NCBI RefSeq assembly: GCF_025961575.1
Contig: NZ_JAOQNX010000003.1
Location: forward strand, 124,001 to 188,000
Source of the DNA: Rhodoblastus acidophilus
GTDB lineage: Bacteria; Pseudomonadota; Alphaproteobacteria; Rhizobiales; Beijerinckiaceae
Reading direction: 5' to 3'
DNA length: 64,000 nucleotides
The translations under genes and the position numbers were made by a program. Positions 24,597 through 34,490 of this stretch are shown here, piece by piece (position 1 is the first letter of the stretch; each line of letters begins with the position of its first letter). Below the pieces are notes generated by a model. It saw only the letters and a list, made by a program, of their open reading frames with translations, had not been told where the DNA came from and did not search any database.

Positions 24597-27089
24597 ATGA
24601 AGTTTCGCCAAGCTCTCCTCGGTCGGTCCGCCGCCGCGGCCATTCTGGTCGCTGGCCTCGCGTCCTCTTCGGCCGCGCTGGCTGAATCGGTCGTGGTTCA
24701 GGGCAACCACCGCGTCGACTCTGAGACCATCAGCTCCTATTTCGTTGGCAACGACCCCAACGAAGCCGTGAAGAAGCTCTACGAGACCGGCTATTTCTCC
24801 GACGTGAAGCTGACCCGCGCCGGCGGCAAGCTGGTCGTCCACGTCGTCGAGAACAGCCAGCAGATCAACCATGTGGTGTTCGTCGGCAACAGCAAGGTCA
24901 AGGCCGAGGACCTCACCAAGGAGGTGCGTCTGCAATCCGGCGGCGCCTTCAGCGAATCCGCCGCGCAGGCCGACGTGCAGCGCATCAGCGACGTCTATCG
25001 CCGCGCCGGCCGCAGCGGCGCCCAGGTCAGCTTCCACACCGTCCCCGTGCCGAACGGCACGGTCGACGTGGTCTATGACATCCAGGAAGGCGACAAGACC
25101 GGCGTCAAGGAAATCCGTTTCATCGGCAACCAGGCGTTTTCGACCTCCAAACTGGTCGGCATGATGGAAACCACGGAGATGAACTATCTCTCCTGGTTCA
25201 AGTCGTCGGACGTTTACGATCCCGACCGCATCGCCAAGGACGCGGAAATCATCCGCCGCTATTACCTGAAGAACGGCTATGCCGACTTCCACGTCACCGG
25301 CGTCGATGCGACCTACGACCCGTCGCAGGGCGGCTACGTCATCACCATTTCGGTGGAAGAAGGTCTGCCCTACACGGTCAGTTCGGCGGTGGTGGAATCG
25401 CGCCTGCGCGGCGTCAACGCCGCCTTGCTCGAGGGCGACCTGCGCATTCACGCCGGCGATGTCTATAATGGCGATCTCGTCGACAAGACCGTCGAGGCCA
25501 TGACCCGCGACGTCGGGAAGCAGGGCTACGCCTTCACCACCATCCGTCCGCGCGGCGACAAGAACCCGGCGACGCACACGATCGACCTGGCCTTCGTCGC
25601 CGAGGACGGCCCGCGCGTCTATATCGAGCGCATCAACATCCACGGCAACACCGCCACGCGCGATTACGTCATCCGCCGCGAATTCGACATCGGCGAGGGC
25701 GACGCCTACAACAAGGTGCTGATCGACAAGGCCGAAAAGCGCCTCAACGCGCTCGGCTTCTTCAAGAAGGTCAAGATCGCCAACGAGCAGGGCTCGTCGT
25801 CGGACCGCGTCATCATCGACGTCGATGTCGAGGAGCAGAGCACCGGCTCCTTCTCGGTTTCGGGCGGCTATTCGACCACCGAAGGTTTTCTGGCGGAAGT
25901 CTCGATCTCGCAATCGAACTTCATGGGTCGCGGCGAATATGTGCGCACGGCCATTTCGGTCGGCCAGTACGCCAAGGGCATCGAGCTGAACTATACCGAG
26001 CCCTTCTTCCTCGATCAGCGCCTCGCCGCGGGCTTCGACGTCTATTCCAAGATGTCGCAGGCCTCCAACTGGCAGTATTACAACAACTGGGTGACCGGCG
26101 GCACCTTGCGCCTGGGCGTTCCGGTGACCGACGAGATCACCTTCGCGCCGCGCTACACCGGCTATTTCTCGCGCATGACCATCCCGAACACGTCGAGCCG
26201 GCCGTACAACGACTGCGGCGATTTGGGGCTGTATAACGCGGGCAACAATTACGTCGCCGGGGCGTATCCTGACCAGTATTCGTGCTTGAGCAACGGCGAA
26301 GCCTCGCTGGCGCTGAAGCAGGCGGCGGGCAACTGGGTCACCTCGATGGTGGGCTATACGCTGTCCTACACCGACCTCGACAACCTGCGTGATCCGCATA
26401 ACGGCATCACCGCCAACCTCAAGCAGGATTTCGCCGGTCTCGGCGGCGATTCGCAGTTCATCCGCACCACCGGCGACCTGCGCTATTACCACGAGCTCTA
26501 TTTCGACAATGTGGTCGGCATGGCGCGCGTCCAGGGCGGCAACATCACCGGCTGGGGCAATCAGCCGCTGCGCATCGTCGACAACTTCAATCTCGGCAGT
26601 TCGCTGGTGCGCGGCTTCGCGCCGGGCGGCATCGGCCCGCGCGACATCACCAACGCCCAATGGTTCTCGACGGCCGGCAACGCGCTGGGCGGCACGAGCT
26701 ACTACGGCGGTTCGTTGGAAGTTCAGTCGCCGATCTGGGGCATTCCCAAGGATATCGGCCTGAAGCTCGCGGTGTTCGCGGATGCCGGCACTTTGTTCGG
26801 CTACAAGGGCGGCACGAACTTCGTCACTTATGCCGGCTATCCCGCGGGCACGTCCTGCGCGGCGGCGGGCTCGAAGATCGGCTCGGTCAATGGCGTCGTG
26901 CAACCGGTCACCCAGGCGGGCTGCATTCAGGTCGGCGGCGACACCACGGCCTTGCGTTCGTCGGTCGGCGTCGGTCTGATCTGGGCCTCGCCCATGGGGC
27001 CGATCCGCTTCAACTACGCTTTCGCCACGTCGAAGAACCAGTGGGACGTGCTGCAGCAGTTCAGCTTCTCGGGCGGAACCACCTTCTGA
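24597..27089 (+). CDS. bamA: Outer membrane protein assembly factor BamA
   Basis: An 830-residue Omp85 protein that folds beta-barrels into the outer membrane. A signal peptide ends in SSSAALA before ESVVVQGN. Five POTRA domains follow to about residue 410, each ending in the GYF/GFF-type motif (ETGYFSDVKL, NALGFFKKVKI). The barrel contains the lid-lock motif VRGFAPGGIGPRD and ends in a beta-signal with C-terminal Phe (FSFSGGTTF). The start at 24597 gives a normal signal peptide; an upstream GTG (24573) is possible. Strong codon bias and its own terminator fit high expression. Confidence 0.97.
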   Translation: MKFRQALLGRSAAAAILVAGLASSSAALAESVVVQGNHRVDSETISSYFVGNDPNEAVKKLYETGYFSDVKLTRAGGKLVVHVVENSQQINHVVFVGNSKVKAEDLTKEVRLQSGGAFSESAAQADVQRISDVYRRAGRSGAQVSFHTVPVPNGTVDVVYDIQEGDKTGVKEIRFIGNQAFSTSKLVGMMETTEMNYLSWFKSSDVYDPDRIAKDAEIIRRYYLKNGYADFHVTGVDATYDPSQGGYVITISVEEGLPYTVSSAVVESRLRGVNAALLEGDLRIHAGDVYNGDLVDKTVEAMTRDVGKQGYAFTTIRPRGDKNPATHTIDLAFVAEDGPRVYIERINIHGNTATRDYVIRREFDIGEGDAYNKVLIDKAEKRLNALGFFKKVKIANEQGSSSDRVIIDVDVEEQSTGSFSVSGGYSTTEGFLAEVSISQSNFMGRGEYVRTAISVGQYAKGIELNYTEPFFLDQRLAAGFDVYSKMSQASNWQYYNNWVTGGTLRLGVPVTDEITFAPRYTGYFSRMTIPNTSSRPYNDCGDLGLYNAGNNYVAGAYPDQYSCLSNGEASLALKQAAGNWVTSMVGYTLSYTDLDNLRDPHNGITANLKQDFAGLGGDSQFIRTTGDLRYYHELYFDNVVGMARVQGGNITGWGNQPLRIVDNFNLGSSLVRGFAPGGIGPRDITNAQWFSTAGNALGGTSYYGGSLEVQSPIWGIPKDIGLKLAVFADAGTLFGYKGGTNFVTYAGYPAGTSCAAAGSKIGSVNGVVQPVTQAGCIQVGGDTTALRSSVGVGLIWASPMGPIRFNYAFATSKNQWDVLQQFSFSGGTTF

Positions 27090-27109
27090 TCCGCGGTCGA
27101 ATTCCCGAA

Positions 27110-27136
27110 AAGGCGCGGCTGGTCCGCGCCTTTTTT
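27110..27136 (+). terminator. Rho-independent terminator of bamA
   Basis: AAGGCGCGG pairs with CCGCGCCTT around a 5-nt loop and runs into six T. It ends only 17 bp before the lpxD start, so lpxD is probably read through or has a promoter inside bamA. Confidence 0.88.
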
Positions 27137-27152
27137 GTTCAGGAACGGTAAA

Positions 27153-28184
27153 ATGGATGCGCTGAAATTCTTCCGCCGCGCGGTGGAGCCGTCGCTCGCC
27201 GAGATCGTCGCCTGGACCGGCGCCAAGGCGCCGGAGGGCGCCGATCTCACGGCGAAAATTTTTGACGTGGCGCCGCTCGACAAGGCCCGGCCCGGCGACC
27301 TCGTCTTCCTCGACAATCCCAAATATGCGGCGCAGCTGGAGACGACCCGCGCCACCGCCGTGCTGATCGGCGAGAAACATGCGCACAAGACCCCCGAGGG
27401 CTGCGTGCCGCTGGTGGTGGCCGAACCCTATCACGCCTGCGCCCTGGTCAGCGCCAAAATCTATCCCGAGGCGGCGCGGCCGATTTCGCTGTTCGATGGC
27501 GCGGGCGTGGAGCCCGGCGCGAATGTCCATCAGACCGCGCGGCTCGAGGCTGGCGTCACCGTCGATCCCGGCGCGGTCATCGGTCCCCGCGCGGAAATCG
27601 GCGCGGGCACGGTGATCCATCCCAATGCGGTGATCGGCCCGGACGTGCGCATCGGCCGCAATTGCGTGGTCGGGGCCAACGCCACCGTGCTCAATGCTTT
27701 GGTGGGCGACGAGGTCATCCTTCATCCCGGCGTGCGCATCGGCCAGGACGGGTTCGGCTTCGCCATGGGCCCGCGCGGGCATTTGAAAGTGCCGCAGATC
27801 GGCCGCGTCATCATCCAGGACAAGGTCGAGATTGGCGCCAACACGACCATTGATCGCGGCGCCAACCGCGACACGCTGATTGGCGAGGGCACGAAAATCG
27901 ACAATCTCGTGCAGATCGCCCATAACGTGTCGATCGGCCGCCATTGCGTCATCGTCAGCCAGGTCGGCATTTCCGGCTCGACGGAAGTGGCTGATTTCGT
28001 CGTCATTGCGGGGCAGGCGGGGATCACCGGCCATCTGAAGATCGGCATGGGCGCGCAGATCGGCGCGCAGGCCGGCGTGATGGCCGATGTGCCCCCCGGC
28101 GCCAAAATGGGCGGCTCGCCCGCCCGCAACGCCCGCGACTGGCTGAAATCCGTCGCCTGGGTCGACCGGATGATGAAGAAGTAG
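27153..28184 (+). CDS. lpxD: UDP-3-O-(3-hydroxyacyl)glucosamine N-acyltransferase
   Basis: A 343-residue cytoplasmic enzyme, third step of lipid A synthesis. The N-terminal LpxD domain binds uridine ([26 protein letters not shown]) and is followed by a left-handed beta-helix of about ten hexapeptide turns ([20 protein letters not shown]). The catalytic His lies in [20 protein letters not shown] lies upstream of the ATG at 27153. It sits between bamA and fabZ, the classical order. Confidence 0.96.
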   Translation: MDALKFFRRAVEPSLAEIVAWTGAKAPEGADLTAKIFDVAPLDKARPGDLVFLDNPKYAAQLETTRATAVLIGEKHAHKTPEGCVPLVVAEPYHACALVSAKIYPEAARPISLFDGAGVEPGANVHQTARLEAGVTVDPGAVIGPRAEIGAGTVIHPNAVIGPDVRIGRNCVVGANATVLNALVGDEVILHPGVRIGQDGFGFAMGPRGHLKVPQIGRVIIQDKVEIGANTTIDRGANRDTLIGEGTKIDNLVQIAHNVSIGRHCVIVSQVGISGSTEVADFVVIAGQAGITGHLKIGMGAQIGAQAGVMADVPPGAKMGGSPARNARDWLKSVAWVDRMMKK

Positions 28185-28197
28185 CAGCTCTTTTCTT

Positions 28198-28262
28198 TTG
28201 ACGCGTATTCGCTGACGCGGCCCTTCGGGTCTTCACGCGAACCGCGTCCATAACGCTCTAGT
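28198..28262. repeat. Dispersed GACGCG...ACGCGAACC...GCTCTAG repeat
   Basis: The sequence TTTTGACGCGTATTCGCTGA, then CTTCACGCGAACCGCGTC and ACGCTCTAG resembles another copy at 58820-58878 (TTTGACGCATTTTCTTCACG ... GAAAATGCTCTAGCG). Both are intergenic and partly palindromic. The type is familiar from Rhizobiales genomes. Confidence 0.5.
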
Positions 28263-28320
28263 CACGTCATCAAACTGTCGCTAAAGCTGCCCAAGCCTTT
28301 TCGCCGAACTGGAACTGGAC

Positions 28321-28785
28321 ATGACCGCCACGCTCGAAATCATCGATATTCAACGTCTCATGCAATTGCTGCCGCACCGCTATCCGTTCCTGCTGGTGGA
28401 TCGCATCATCGAGGCGCGCGGCGACGATTTTGGCATTGGCATCAAGAACGTCACCATCAACGAGCCGCAATTCACCGGCCATTTCCCGGAAAAACCGGTG
28501 TTTCCCGGCGTGCTGCTGATCGAGGCCATGGCGCAGACGGCGGGCGCGCTGTGCGTGCATGGCAGGCTGGGCGGGGAAAAGCCGCCGCTGGTCTATTTCA
28601 TGACCATCGACAAGGCCAAGTTCCGCAAGCCGGTGACCCCCGGGGATCGCGTGGAATTCCACATGACGAAGATCAACCAGCGGCGTAACATCTGGTGGTA
28701 CAAGGGCGAGGCCAAGGTCGACGGCGCCCTGGTCGCCGAAGCGGAGATTTCCGCCATGATCATCACCGAACCCGCCAAGGCGTAA
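28321..28785 (+). CDS. fabZ: 3-hydroxyacyl-ACP dehydratase FabZ
   Basis: A 154-residue hot-dog-fold dehydratase of fatty acid elongation. It competes with the lpx enzymes for 3-hydroxyacyl-ACP, which explains its place among them. The catalytic His and Glu lie in [36 protein letters not shown] and [16 protein letters not shown] are standard. One base separates it from lpxA. Confidence 0.97.
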   Translation: MTATLEIIDIQRLMQLLPHRYPFLLVDRIIEARGDDFGIGIKNVTINEPQFTGHFPEKPVFPGVLLIEAMAQTAGALCVHGRLGGEKPPLVYFMTIDKAKFRKPVTPGDRVEFHMTKINQRRNIWWYKGEAKVDGALVAEAEISAMIITEPAKA

Positions 28786-28786
28786 C

Positions 28787-29587
28787 ATGGCGATTCATCC
28801 GACCGCCGTCGTCGAGGACGGGGCCAAGCTCGGCGCCGATGTTGAAATCGGCCCGTTTTGCCACATCGGCCCCCAGGTCGAACTGGGCGATGGCGCGCGG
28901 CTGAAATCGCATGTCGTGCTCGCCGGGCGCACCAAAATCGGGGCGCGGACCCGCATTTTCCCATTCGCCTCGATTGGCCACGAGCCTCAGGATTTGAAAT
29001 ATCGCGGCGAGGAATCCACCCTTCGCATCGGCGACGATTGCCTGATCCGCGAGGGGGTGACGATGAATCCCGGCACGGCGGGCGGGCGCATGGAGACGGT
29101 GGTGGGCGACCGCTGCGCCTTCCTGGCGAACTCGCACATCGGCCACGATTGCATCGTCGGCAGCGATTGCATTTTCTCCAACAACGCCATGATCGCCGGC
29201 CATGTCACCATCGGCGATTTCGTCATCTGCGGCGGCGGTTCGGCCATCGTCCAGTTCGCCCGGATTGGCTCCCACGCTTTTGTCAGCGGCATGACCGGCA
29301 TTCCCGCCGATCTCATTCCCTACGGTCACGCGTTCGGCAATCGCGGCGCGCTCACCGGCCTGAACCTGATCGGGCTGAAGCGCCGCAATTTTTCGCGCGA
29401 GCAGATTCACGAGCTGCGCCGCGCCTATCGCGCTCTGTTCGCGCCTGAGGGCACGCTGAAGGAGCGGGTCGAGGACGTCGCCGAAGAATTCGCCGGCAAT
29501 CGCGAGGTCGAGGAGATCCTGGCGTTCATCCGCGAGGGCGGCGACAAGCAGATCTGCGTGCCGCAGACCCAGGCGGACAAGGAATGA
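28787..29587 (+). CDS. lpxA: UDP-N-acetylglucosamine acyltransferase
   Basis: A 266-residue trimeric beta-helix enzyme, first step of lipid A synthesis. Hexapeptide repeats run from MAIHPTAVVEDGAKLGADVEIG to GDFVICGGGSAIVQFARIG. The catalytic His is in LANSHIGHDCIVG. The C-terminal helical part (NLIGLKRRNFSREQIHELRRAY) is characteristic. Length is normal. Confidence 0.97.
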   Translation: MAIHPTAVVEDGAKLGADVEIGPFCHIGPQVELGDGARLKSHVVLAGRTKIGARTRIFPFASIGHEPQDLKYRGEESTLRIGDDCLIREGVTMNPGTAGGRMETVVGDRCAFLANSHIGHDCIVGSDCIFSNNAMIAGHVTIGDFVICGGGSAIVQFARIGSHAFVSGMTGIPADLIPYGHAFGNRGALTGLNLIGLKRRNFSREQIHELRRAYRALFAPEGTLKERVEDVAEEFAGNREVEEILAFIREGGDKQICVPQTQADKE

Positions 29588-29602
29588 TCGACCTGAGGTC
29601 GG

Positions 29603-29668
29603 TCGCAAGGGAGGAACCCCTCATCCGGCCCCTTCGGGGCCACCTTCTCCCGCAAGGGGAGAAGGGGC
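29603..29668. repeat. Palindromic intergenic repeat between lpxA and lpxI
   Basis: CCTCATCCGGCCCCTTCGGG followed by CCACCTTCTCCCGCAAGGGG and AGAAGGGG. The arms CGGCCCC/GGGGCC and CTTCTCCC/GGGAGAAG form two adjacent hairpins. This is a well-known dispersed repeat type in Rhizobiales. It may stabilise the polycistronic transcript, because it separates otherwise tightly packed genes. Confidence 0.65.
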
Positions 29669-29695
29669 CGTGCTGGGCGTCGCCGGGTTTTTCGC

Positions 29696-30535
29696 ATGCC
29701 GTCTAAGGTCGCGCTGATCTGCGGCGGCGGCGCGTTTCCCCTGGTTGCCGCCAAGGCCGCACAGACGCGCGGCGAGTCGGTTTTTCTGCTGGGTTTGCGC
29801 GGCATCGCTGGCGCCGAGATCGAGCAATTCCCCCATGTCTGGCTGGGCATTGGCCAGTTGGGACGCGCCTTTGAAGAAATCTCTGCGCGGGACATCAAGA
29901 AAGTCTGTTTTATCGGCGGGCTGAAGCGGCCCGAGTTTACCGACCTGCGTCTCGATTGGGGCGGCGTCAAGCGCATTCCCGAAATCGTCAAATTCCTCAA
30001 GGGCGGCGACGACCACGCGCTCAAAGGGGTGATAAAACTCTTTGAAAGCGAGGGGTTGCAGGTGATCGGCGTTGATGCGCTGGCCCCCGAACTGCTCGCA
30101 GCCCAGGGCGACATGGCGGGGAAGCTCCCCCAAGACCTTGCGGATGACCTCGCTTTCGCCCGTGCGTTTCTGGCCGATCTTTCCGCGTACGATTGTGGCC
30201 AGGCCGCCGTCGTCGCCAACCGCCGCGTGATCGCCGTGGAGGCGGTGGAGGGCACCGACGCCATGCTGGCGCGCGTCGCCGAGCTGCGCGAAAAAGGCCG
30301 CTGGCGCCCCAAGGGGCGCGCCGGCCTGCTGGTGAAGGCCCCCAAGCGCGGCCAGGATTTGCGCGTCGACCTGCCGGCCATCGGTCCGGACACCCTGCGC
30401 GGCGCCGAAAAAGCCGGGTTGTGCGGCATTGCCGTGGCGGCAGGCGGCGTGTTGATGCTCGACCGCGCCGCGCTGGCGGCGCAAGCGGAGCGTGCCGGGC
30501 TGTTTTTGCACGGTTTTGTTGGCGAGGCCCCATGA
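29696..30535 (+). CDS. lpxI: UDP-2,3-diacylglucosamine diphosphatase LpxI
   Basis: A 279-residue enzyme that converts UDP-2,3-diacylglucosamine to lipid X by attack on the alpha phosphate; it replaces LpxH in alphaproteobacteria. Recognised by the LpxI/DUF1009 pattern: LICGGGAFPLVAAKAA, FIGGLKRPEFTDLRLD, RVIAVEAVEGTDAMLARVAEL, and the C-terminal RVDLPAIGPDTLRGAEKAGLCG with its catalytic Asp region. The stop overlaps the lpxB ATG. Confidence 0.95.
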   Translation: MPSKVALICGGGAFPLVAAKAAQTRGESVFLLGLRGIAGAEIEQFPHVWLGIGQLGRAFEEISARDIKKVCFIGGLKRPEFTDLRLDWGGVKRIPEIVKFLKGGDDHALKGVIKLFESEGLQVIGVDALAPELLAAQGDMAGKLPQDLADDLAFARAFLADLSAYDCGQAAVVANRRVIAVEAVEGTDAMLARVAELREKGRWRPKGRAGLLVKAPKRGQDLRVDLPAIGPDTLRGAEKAGLCGIAVAAGGVLMLDRAALAAQAERAGLFLHGFVGEAP

Positions 30536-31662
30536 AATTTTTCATTGTCACCGGCGAGCCCTCCGGCGACGCGCTGGGCGGAAAACTGTTGGCCGCCCTG
30601 CGCGCCCGCGACCCCCAAGCCGAATTTTTGGGCGTCGGCGGCGAGGCCATGGCGCGCAATGGTTTTGACAGCCTGTTCCCGCTGTCCGACATTTCGGTGA
30701 TGGGCATTCTCCCGGTTCTGGCGCGCCTGCCCACTCTGCTGCGCCGGATCAACGAAACCGCGCAGGCCGTTGCGGCCGCGCGGCCTGACGTGCTCGTGCT
30801 GATCGACAGCCCCGACTTCACCCATCGCGTCGCCAAGAAAGCGCGGAAAACGCTGCCGGACCTGAAGGTGGTGGATTATGTCAGCCCCACCGTCTGGGCG
30901 TGGCGGCCCGGCCGGGCCAAAAAGATGCGGGAATGCATCGACCTCGTGCTGGCGCTGCTGCCGTTCGAGCCGGAGGCGCACAAGAGGCTGGGTGGCCCCG
31001 AATGCCTTTATGTCGGCCATCCCCTGATCGAGCGCCTGTCCGAGTTGCATGGCGACGAGGCGGGACGCGTCAATGGACCGGTGCTGGTGCTGCCGGGCTC
31101 GCGCCGCTCCGTGCTGGCGCGCATGGGGCCGGTGTTTTCCGATGCGCTGGCGCGGCTGCATGCGCTGCGGCCGGGGCTGGATTTCGTTCTGCCGGTCGCC
31201 GGCCCCATCGAGGGTTTGGTGCGCGAGACGGTGGAGACTTGGCCGGTCAAGCCGCGAATCATTTCCGGCGAGTCCGAAAAATACGGCGCCTTCCGCACGG
31301 CGCGCGCGGCGCTGGCGGCCTCGGGCACGGTGACGCTCGAACTGGCTTTGTCCGGCACGCCCACCGTCGTCGCCTACAAGGTGCCCAAGCTTGAGGAATT
31401 CATCGGACGGCGTCTGATCCAGGTTCCGACCATTGTCCTGCCCAATCTGATTCTCGGCGAAAACGCCTTTCCCGAATTCTTGCAGGATGAGGCCAATGGC
31501 GAGACTCTGGCGCAAGCGGTCGCGGCGCTGCTCGACGATGGCCCGGCCCGGCGCCGGCAGGTCGAGGCGCTGACGAAAATTTCGGAAAAGATGCTGCTGC
31601 CCTCAGGCGAAACCCCGAGCGGCGCGGCGGCGGAGGCGGTTGTGGCGCTCGCCCTGCGCTGA
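30532..31662 (+). CDS. lpxB: Lipid-A-disaccharide synthase
   Basis: A 376-residue GT19 glycosyltransferase that joins UDP-diacylglucosamine and lipid X. Motifs: FFIVTGEPSGDALGGKLLAAL, FLGVGGEAMARNG, VLIDSPDFTHRVAKKAR, VDYVSPTVWAWRPGRAKKM, FVGHPLIE-like YVGHPLIERL, LPGSRRSV and ASGTVTLELALSGTPTVVAYK. The start overlaps lpxI (ATGA). It is the last gene of the cluster; the next gene is on the other strand. Confidence 0.96.
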   Translation: MKFFIVTGEPSGDALGGKLLAALRARDPQAEFLGVGGEAMARNGFDSLFPLSDISVMGILPVLARLPTLLRRINETAQAVAAARPDVLVLIDSPDFTHRVAKKARKTLPDLKVVDYVSPTVWAWRPGRAKKMRECIDLVLALLPFEPEAHKRLGGPECLYVGHPLIERLSELHGDEAGRVNGPVLVLPGSRRSVLARMGPVFSDALARLHALRPGLDFVLPVAGPIEGLVRETVETWPVKPRIISGESEKYGAFRTARAALAASGTVTLELALSGTPTVVAYKVPKLEEFIGRRLIQVPTIVLPNLILGENAFPEFLQDEANGETLAQAVAALLDDGPARRRQVEALTKISEKMLLPSGETPSGAAAEAVVALALR

Positions 31663-31677
31663 CCGGCTCGCCGTCCT

Positions 31678-33345
31678 TCAGGCGGCGAAATCCCGAACGA
31701 AGGTTTCCACGGAACGGCGCAAATCCGCGGCTTGATCGGACAATTTTTGCGACAGTTCGCGCAAGTCGACGGAAGAAGCGTCTGTCTGCTCCGTGGCGGT
31801 GCTGACGCCGGTCATCGACCGTGTCACGCGGGCCGCGCCATCGGCGGCGGACCGGCAATTGGTGGCGATTTCCTGCGTCGCGGCGCGCTGTTCTTCAACC
31901 GCGCCGGCGATGGTGGCGGCGACGGATTTCACATCGCCCATCACATGGGCGATCGCGCCAATCGACGCCACCGCGCTGTCCGCGGCGGACTGGATCGAGG
32001 CGACCTTGGCGGCGATCGACTCGGTCGCGCGGCTGGTCTGGCTCGCCAGCTCCTTGACCTCATTGGCGACAATGGCGAACCCTTTGCCGGACTCTCCCGC
32101 GCGCGCCGCCTCAATGGTCGCGTTCAGCGCGAGCATGTTGGTTTGCTCGGCGATCCCGCGGATCAGCGACACGACTTCGGCAATGGCTTCCGCGGCGCCG
32201 GCGAGGCCGGCGATTTTTTCATTGGAGGCCTGCGCGTCATTATAGGCGCCCTCGGCGACCTGCGCCGAATGCGAGACGTGGGTGCTGATCTCGCGCGCCG
32301 ACTGAGCCATCAGTTCGGAGGATTGCGCCGCGGCTTTGACATTGCCGGCGGCCTGCTCGGCGGCGTCGACGACGTCGCCCATTTCGCGGGAAGCGTTGCG
32401 CGCCGTGGTCGAAAGCGTCTTTGCGGATTCGGCAAGCGTTTGCGAGGCCGTGACGAAGCCGGCGGCCACCTGCTGCATGCGACCGACAAAATCCTTCGCC
32501 AATGCGTCGCGCCGGGCGAGCGCGTCACGGTCGGCGCGGTCGCGCTCGGCGTGTTCGGCCTTCGACCGCTCGCTCTGCGCCAGCGCGCCCCGCATCGTCT
32601 CAAGCGCCCGCGCCATCTCGCCGAATTCGTCCACGCGGCCCACGCCCGCGGTTTCCGCCGCGAGATCGCCCGTCGCAATCCTTTGCATCGAGCCGTTGAG
32701 GGCGGCGGCCCCCGAGGTGATGTTGCGGATGATCAGCAGGCTGAACCCGGCTGTCCCGAGCAGCAGCAGCCCCATGCCGCCGAAGGCGATGTAACGGAAC
32801 AGATCGGTCAGACGATCGAAGGTCACGTCGGCCTCTCGAGAGGTCTGCAACAGGCTGTCGCGCAACTTTTCGAACGGCGTGTTGATGGCGGTGACGATTT
32901 CGTCGATTTTGCCGTCAAGCGCCCGGATGTCCTCATCCAGCTCCGTCTTGGCCTCGAGTTGCGGCAGCATGACTTGCGTGAAGGTCGCGACCAGTTTTTC
33001 GATCTCCGCGGCGCCGGCGTTCAGGTCTTCGCGCTCGCTCGGAGTCAGGCGTTTGGCGCCCAATTCGGTGAGCAACTGGCGCTCGGCTGTGAGCGCGTCG
33101 CCCCAGGTCTTATGTGTGGCCGGAAGGTCATGGTTGATCTCGGCGTCGGCGATCACGCGGTAAAGCCGGGCGCCGATTCCGGCCGCCGCCTGCGCCTTGT
33201 AGGCGCTCGCGGCCGTATCCACGCCCGCGTCCTGGACGTTGCGGAACAGATTGACGCTGAACCACAGTCCAACGGAGGCCAGGGTCATCGCCGCACAAAA
33301 GACCAGGGTCATCAAGCGCAGTTGCGTTTTGATCGTCAGCTTCAT
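31678..33345 (-). CDS. Methyl-accepting chemotaxis protein
   Basis: A 555-residue transmembrane chemoreceptor. Helix 1 (residues about 12-33) and helix 2 (about 190-212) bracket a helical periplasmic domain of the four-helix-bundle type. A HAMP domain follows, then the signalling domain with the hairpin tip [20 protein letters not shown] and a C-terminal tail without a CheR pentapeptide. The start at 33345 gives the usual MKLTIKTQL; an extension to 33426 is open. No che genes are nearby, so it is an orphan receptor. A 21-bp tandem repeat lies upstream. Confidence 0.93.
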   Translation of the reverse strand: MKLTIKTQLRLMTLVFCAAMTLASVGLWFSVNLFRNVQDAGVDTAASAYKAQAAAGIGARLYRVIADAEINHDLPATHKTWGDALTAERQLLTELGAKRLTPSEREDLNAGAAEIEKLVATFTQVMLPQLEAKTELDEDIRALDGKIDEIVTAINTPFEKLRDSLLQTSREADVTFDRLTDLFRYIAFGGMGLLLLGTAGFSLLIIRNITSGAAALNGSMQRIATGDLAAETAGVGRVDEFGEMARALETMRGALAQSERSKAEHAERDRADRDALARRDALAKDFVGRMQQVAAGFVTASQTLAESAKTLSTTARNASREMGDVVDAAEQAAGNVKAAAQSSELMAQSAREISTHVSHSAQVAEGAYNDAQASNEKIAGLAGAAEAIAEVVSLIRGIAEQTNMLALNATIEAARAGESGKGFAIVANEVKELASQTSRATESIAAKVASIQSAADSAVASIGAIAHVMGDVKSVAATIAGAVEEQRAATQEIATNCRSAADGAARVTRSMTGVSTATEQTDASSVDLRELSQKLSDQAADLRRSVETFVRDFAA

Positions 33346-33440
33346 GGAATTTTCCGGCGAAAGGCGCATGGGCGGAGCGCAGCCAACTGTAGATCGCCGG
33401 CCTTGCCTCGCGCTGGAGGCGCGCAATCGCGCCGCGCCTA

Positions 33441-33515
33441 GCCTGCGCCAAGCCGGCGGCAGCCTGCTCCAAGCCGGCGGAAGCCTGCTCCAAGCCGGCG
33501 GCAGCCTGCGCCAAG
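33441..33515. repeat. 21-bp tandem repeat, about 3.6 copies
   Basis: The unit GCCTGCTCCAAGCCGGCGGC(A) is repeated at 33441, 33462 and 33483, with a partial copy at 33504. One or two bases differ between copies. As 21 is a multiple of three it can be read as repeated heptads: on the minus strand LEQAAAG. It lies between the phosphoesterase stop and the chemoreceptor start and has the look of a variable-number repeat. Confidence 0.85.
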
Positions 33516-33561
33516 TCTTTCGCCATCACGCCCCAACAGCCGCGCTGCCGGGGCCGCGCTG

Positions 33562-34407
33562 CTATTCCGCCGCCACGCGCGCGGCCGGCAGGAGTCGCGG
33601 CTCGGCGCCGGTCTCGGCCTGCGCCCGCTCGCTCTCCAGCAGCTTCCAGTGGATCAGCTCCAGCGTGCCATCAAAATGTTCGGCGATGGCGGTGCAGCTT
33701 TCGACGAAATCGCCTGTATTCACATAGGTGACGCCGTCGATTTCGCGGATCGCCGCATGATGGATGTGGCCGCAGACAATGCCGTCGACGCCGCGCCGGC
33801 GCGCTTCCGCCGCGAGCGTTTTTTCGAAATCGCCGATGAAATTGACGGCGTTCTTCACCTTGAGCTTGGCCCATTGCGAGAACGACCAATAGGGCAGGCC
33901 GAATTGGCGGCGCGCCCGGTTGAACCAGCAATTGACCCAGATGGCGAAATCATAGGCCCAGTCGCCGAGATGGGCGAGCCAGCGGGCGTGGCGCACCACC
34001 ACGTCGAACTGGTCGCCGTGCATCACCAGAAACGTCTTGCCGTCGGCGGTCTTGTGCAGCACGTGGTCTTCGACCTCGACGCCGCCGAATTCCAGGCCGA
34101 CAAAATCGCGGGCGAATTCGTCGTGGTTGCCGGGCACGAACACCACGCGCGTGCCCTTGCGCACTTTGCGCAAGAATTTCTGCACCACGTCATTATGGGC
34201 CTGCGGCCAGTACCAGCCGGTCTTCAGCCGCCAGCCGTCGACGATGTCGCCGACGAGAAACAATTCTTCGGATTCGTTGTGCCTGAAGAAGTCGAGCAGA
34301 AGTTCAGCCTGGCAGCCGCGCGTGCCCAGGTGAATGTCCGAAAGGAACAGCGTGCGGTAGCGTCGTGACGCGACCTCGTCGTCGTTGCGGTTCACAATGG
34401 CGCTCAT
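33562..34407 (-). CDS. LpxH-like metallophosphoesterase (COG2908 type)
   Basis: A 281-residue calcineurin-like phosphoesterase. The two-metal site is complete: LFLSDIHLG, LVGDIVDGW, VPGNHDEF, MHGDQFD and CGHIHHAA. It belongs to the UDP-2,3-diacylglucosamine pyrophosphatase-like branch, but lpxI in the same region already supplies that activity, so its real substrate may differ. The C-terminus has an extra 25 polar residues. The start ATG at 34407 is followed by a short polar tail before the first metal motif. Confidence 0.9.
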   Translation of the reverse strand: MSAIVNRNDDEVASRRYRTLFLSDIHLGTRGCQAELLLDFFRHNESEELFLVGDIVDGWRLKTGWYWPQAHNDVVQKFLRKVRKGTRVVFVPGNHDEFARDFVGLEFGGVEVEDHVLHKTADGKTFLVMHGDQFDVVVRHARWLAHLGDWAYDFAIWVNCWFNRARRQFGLPYWSFSQWAKLKVKNAVNFIGDFEKTLAAEARRRGVDGIVCGHIHHAAIREIDGVTYVNTGDFVESCTAIAEHFDGTLELIHWKLLESERAQAETGAEPRLLPAARVAAE

Positions 34408-34490
34408 GATCTGGTCTTCCGTTCGTGCAACGCCCTTTTTGCTGCCAGTCTATTGTTGCGTCCCGATGACAAAGCTGGCACTCCCCCCGC

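Noticed and set aside
24456-28034. Very long minus-strand frame antisense to bamA and lpxD
   Set aside because: Shadow frame caused by GC-rich third positions of bamA and lpxD, both of which are unmistakable.
33128-33529. Minus-strand frame with LEQAAAG heptads that overlaps the chemoreceptor start
   Set aside because: Most of it lies within the well-supported chemoreceptor gene in another frame; only the repeat part is interesting and is reported as a tandem repeat.
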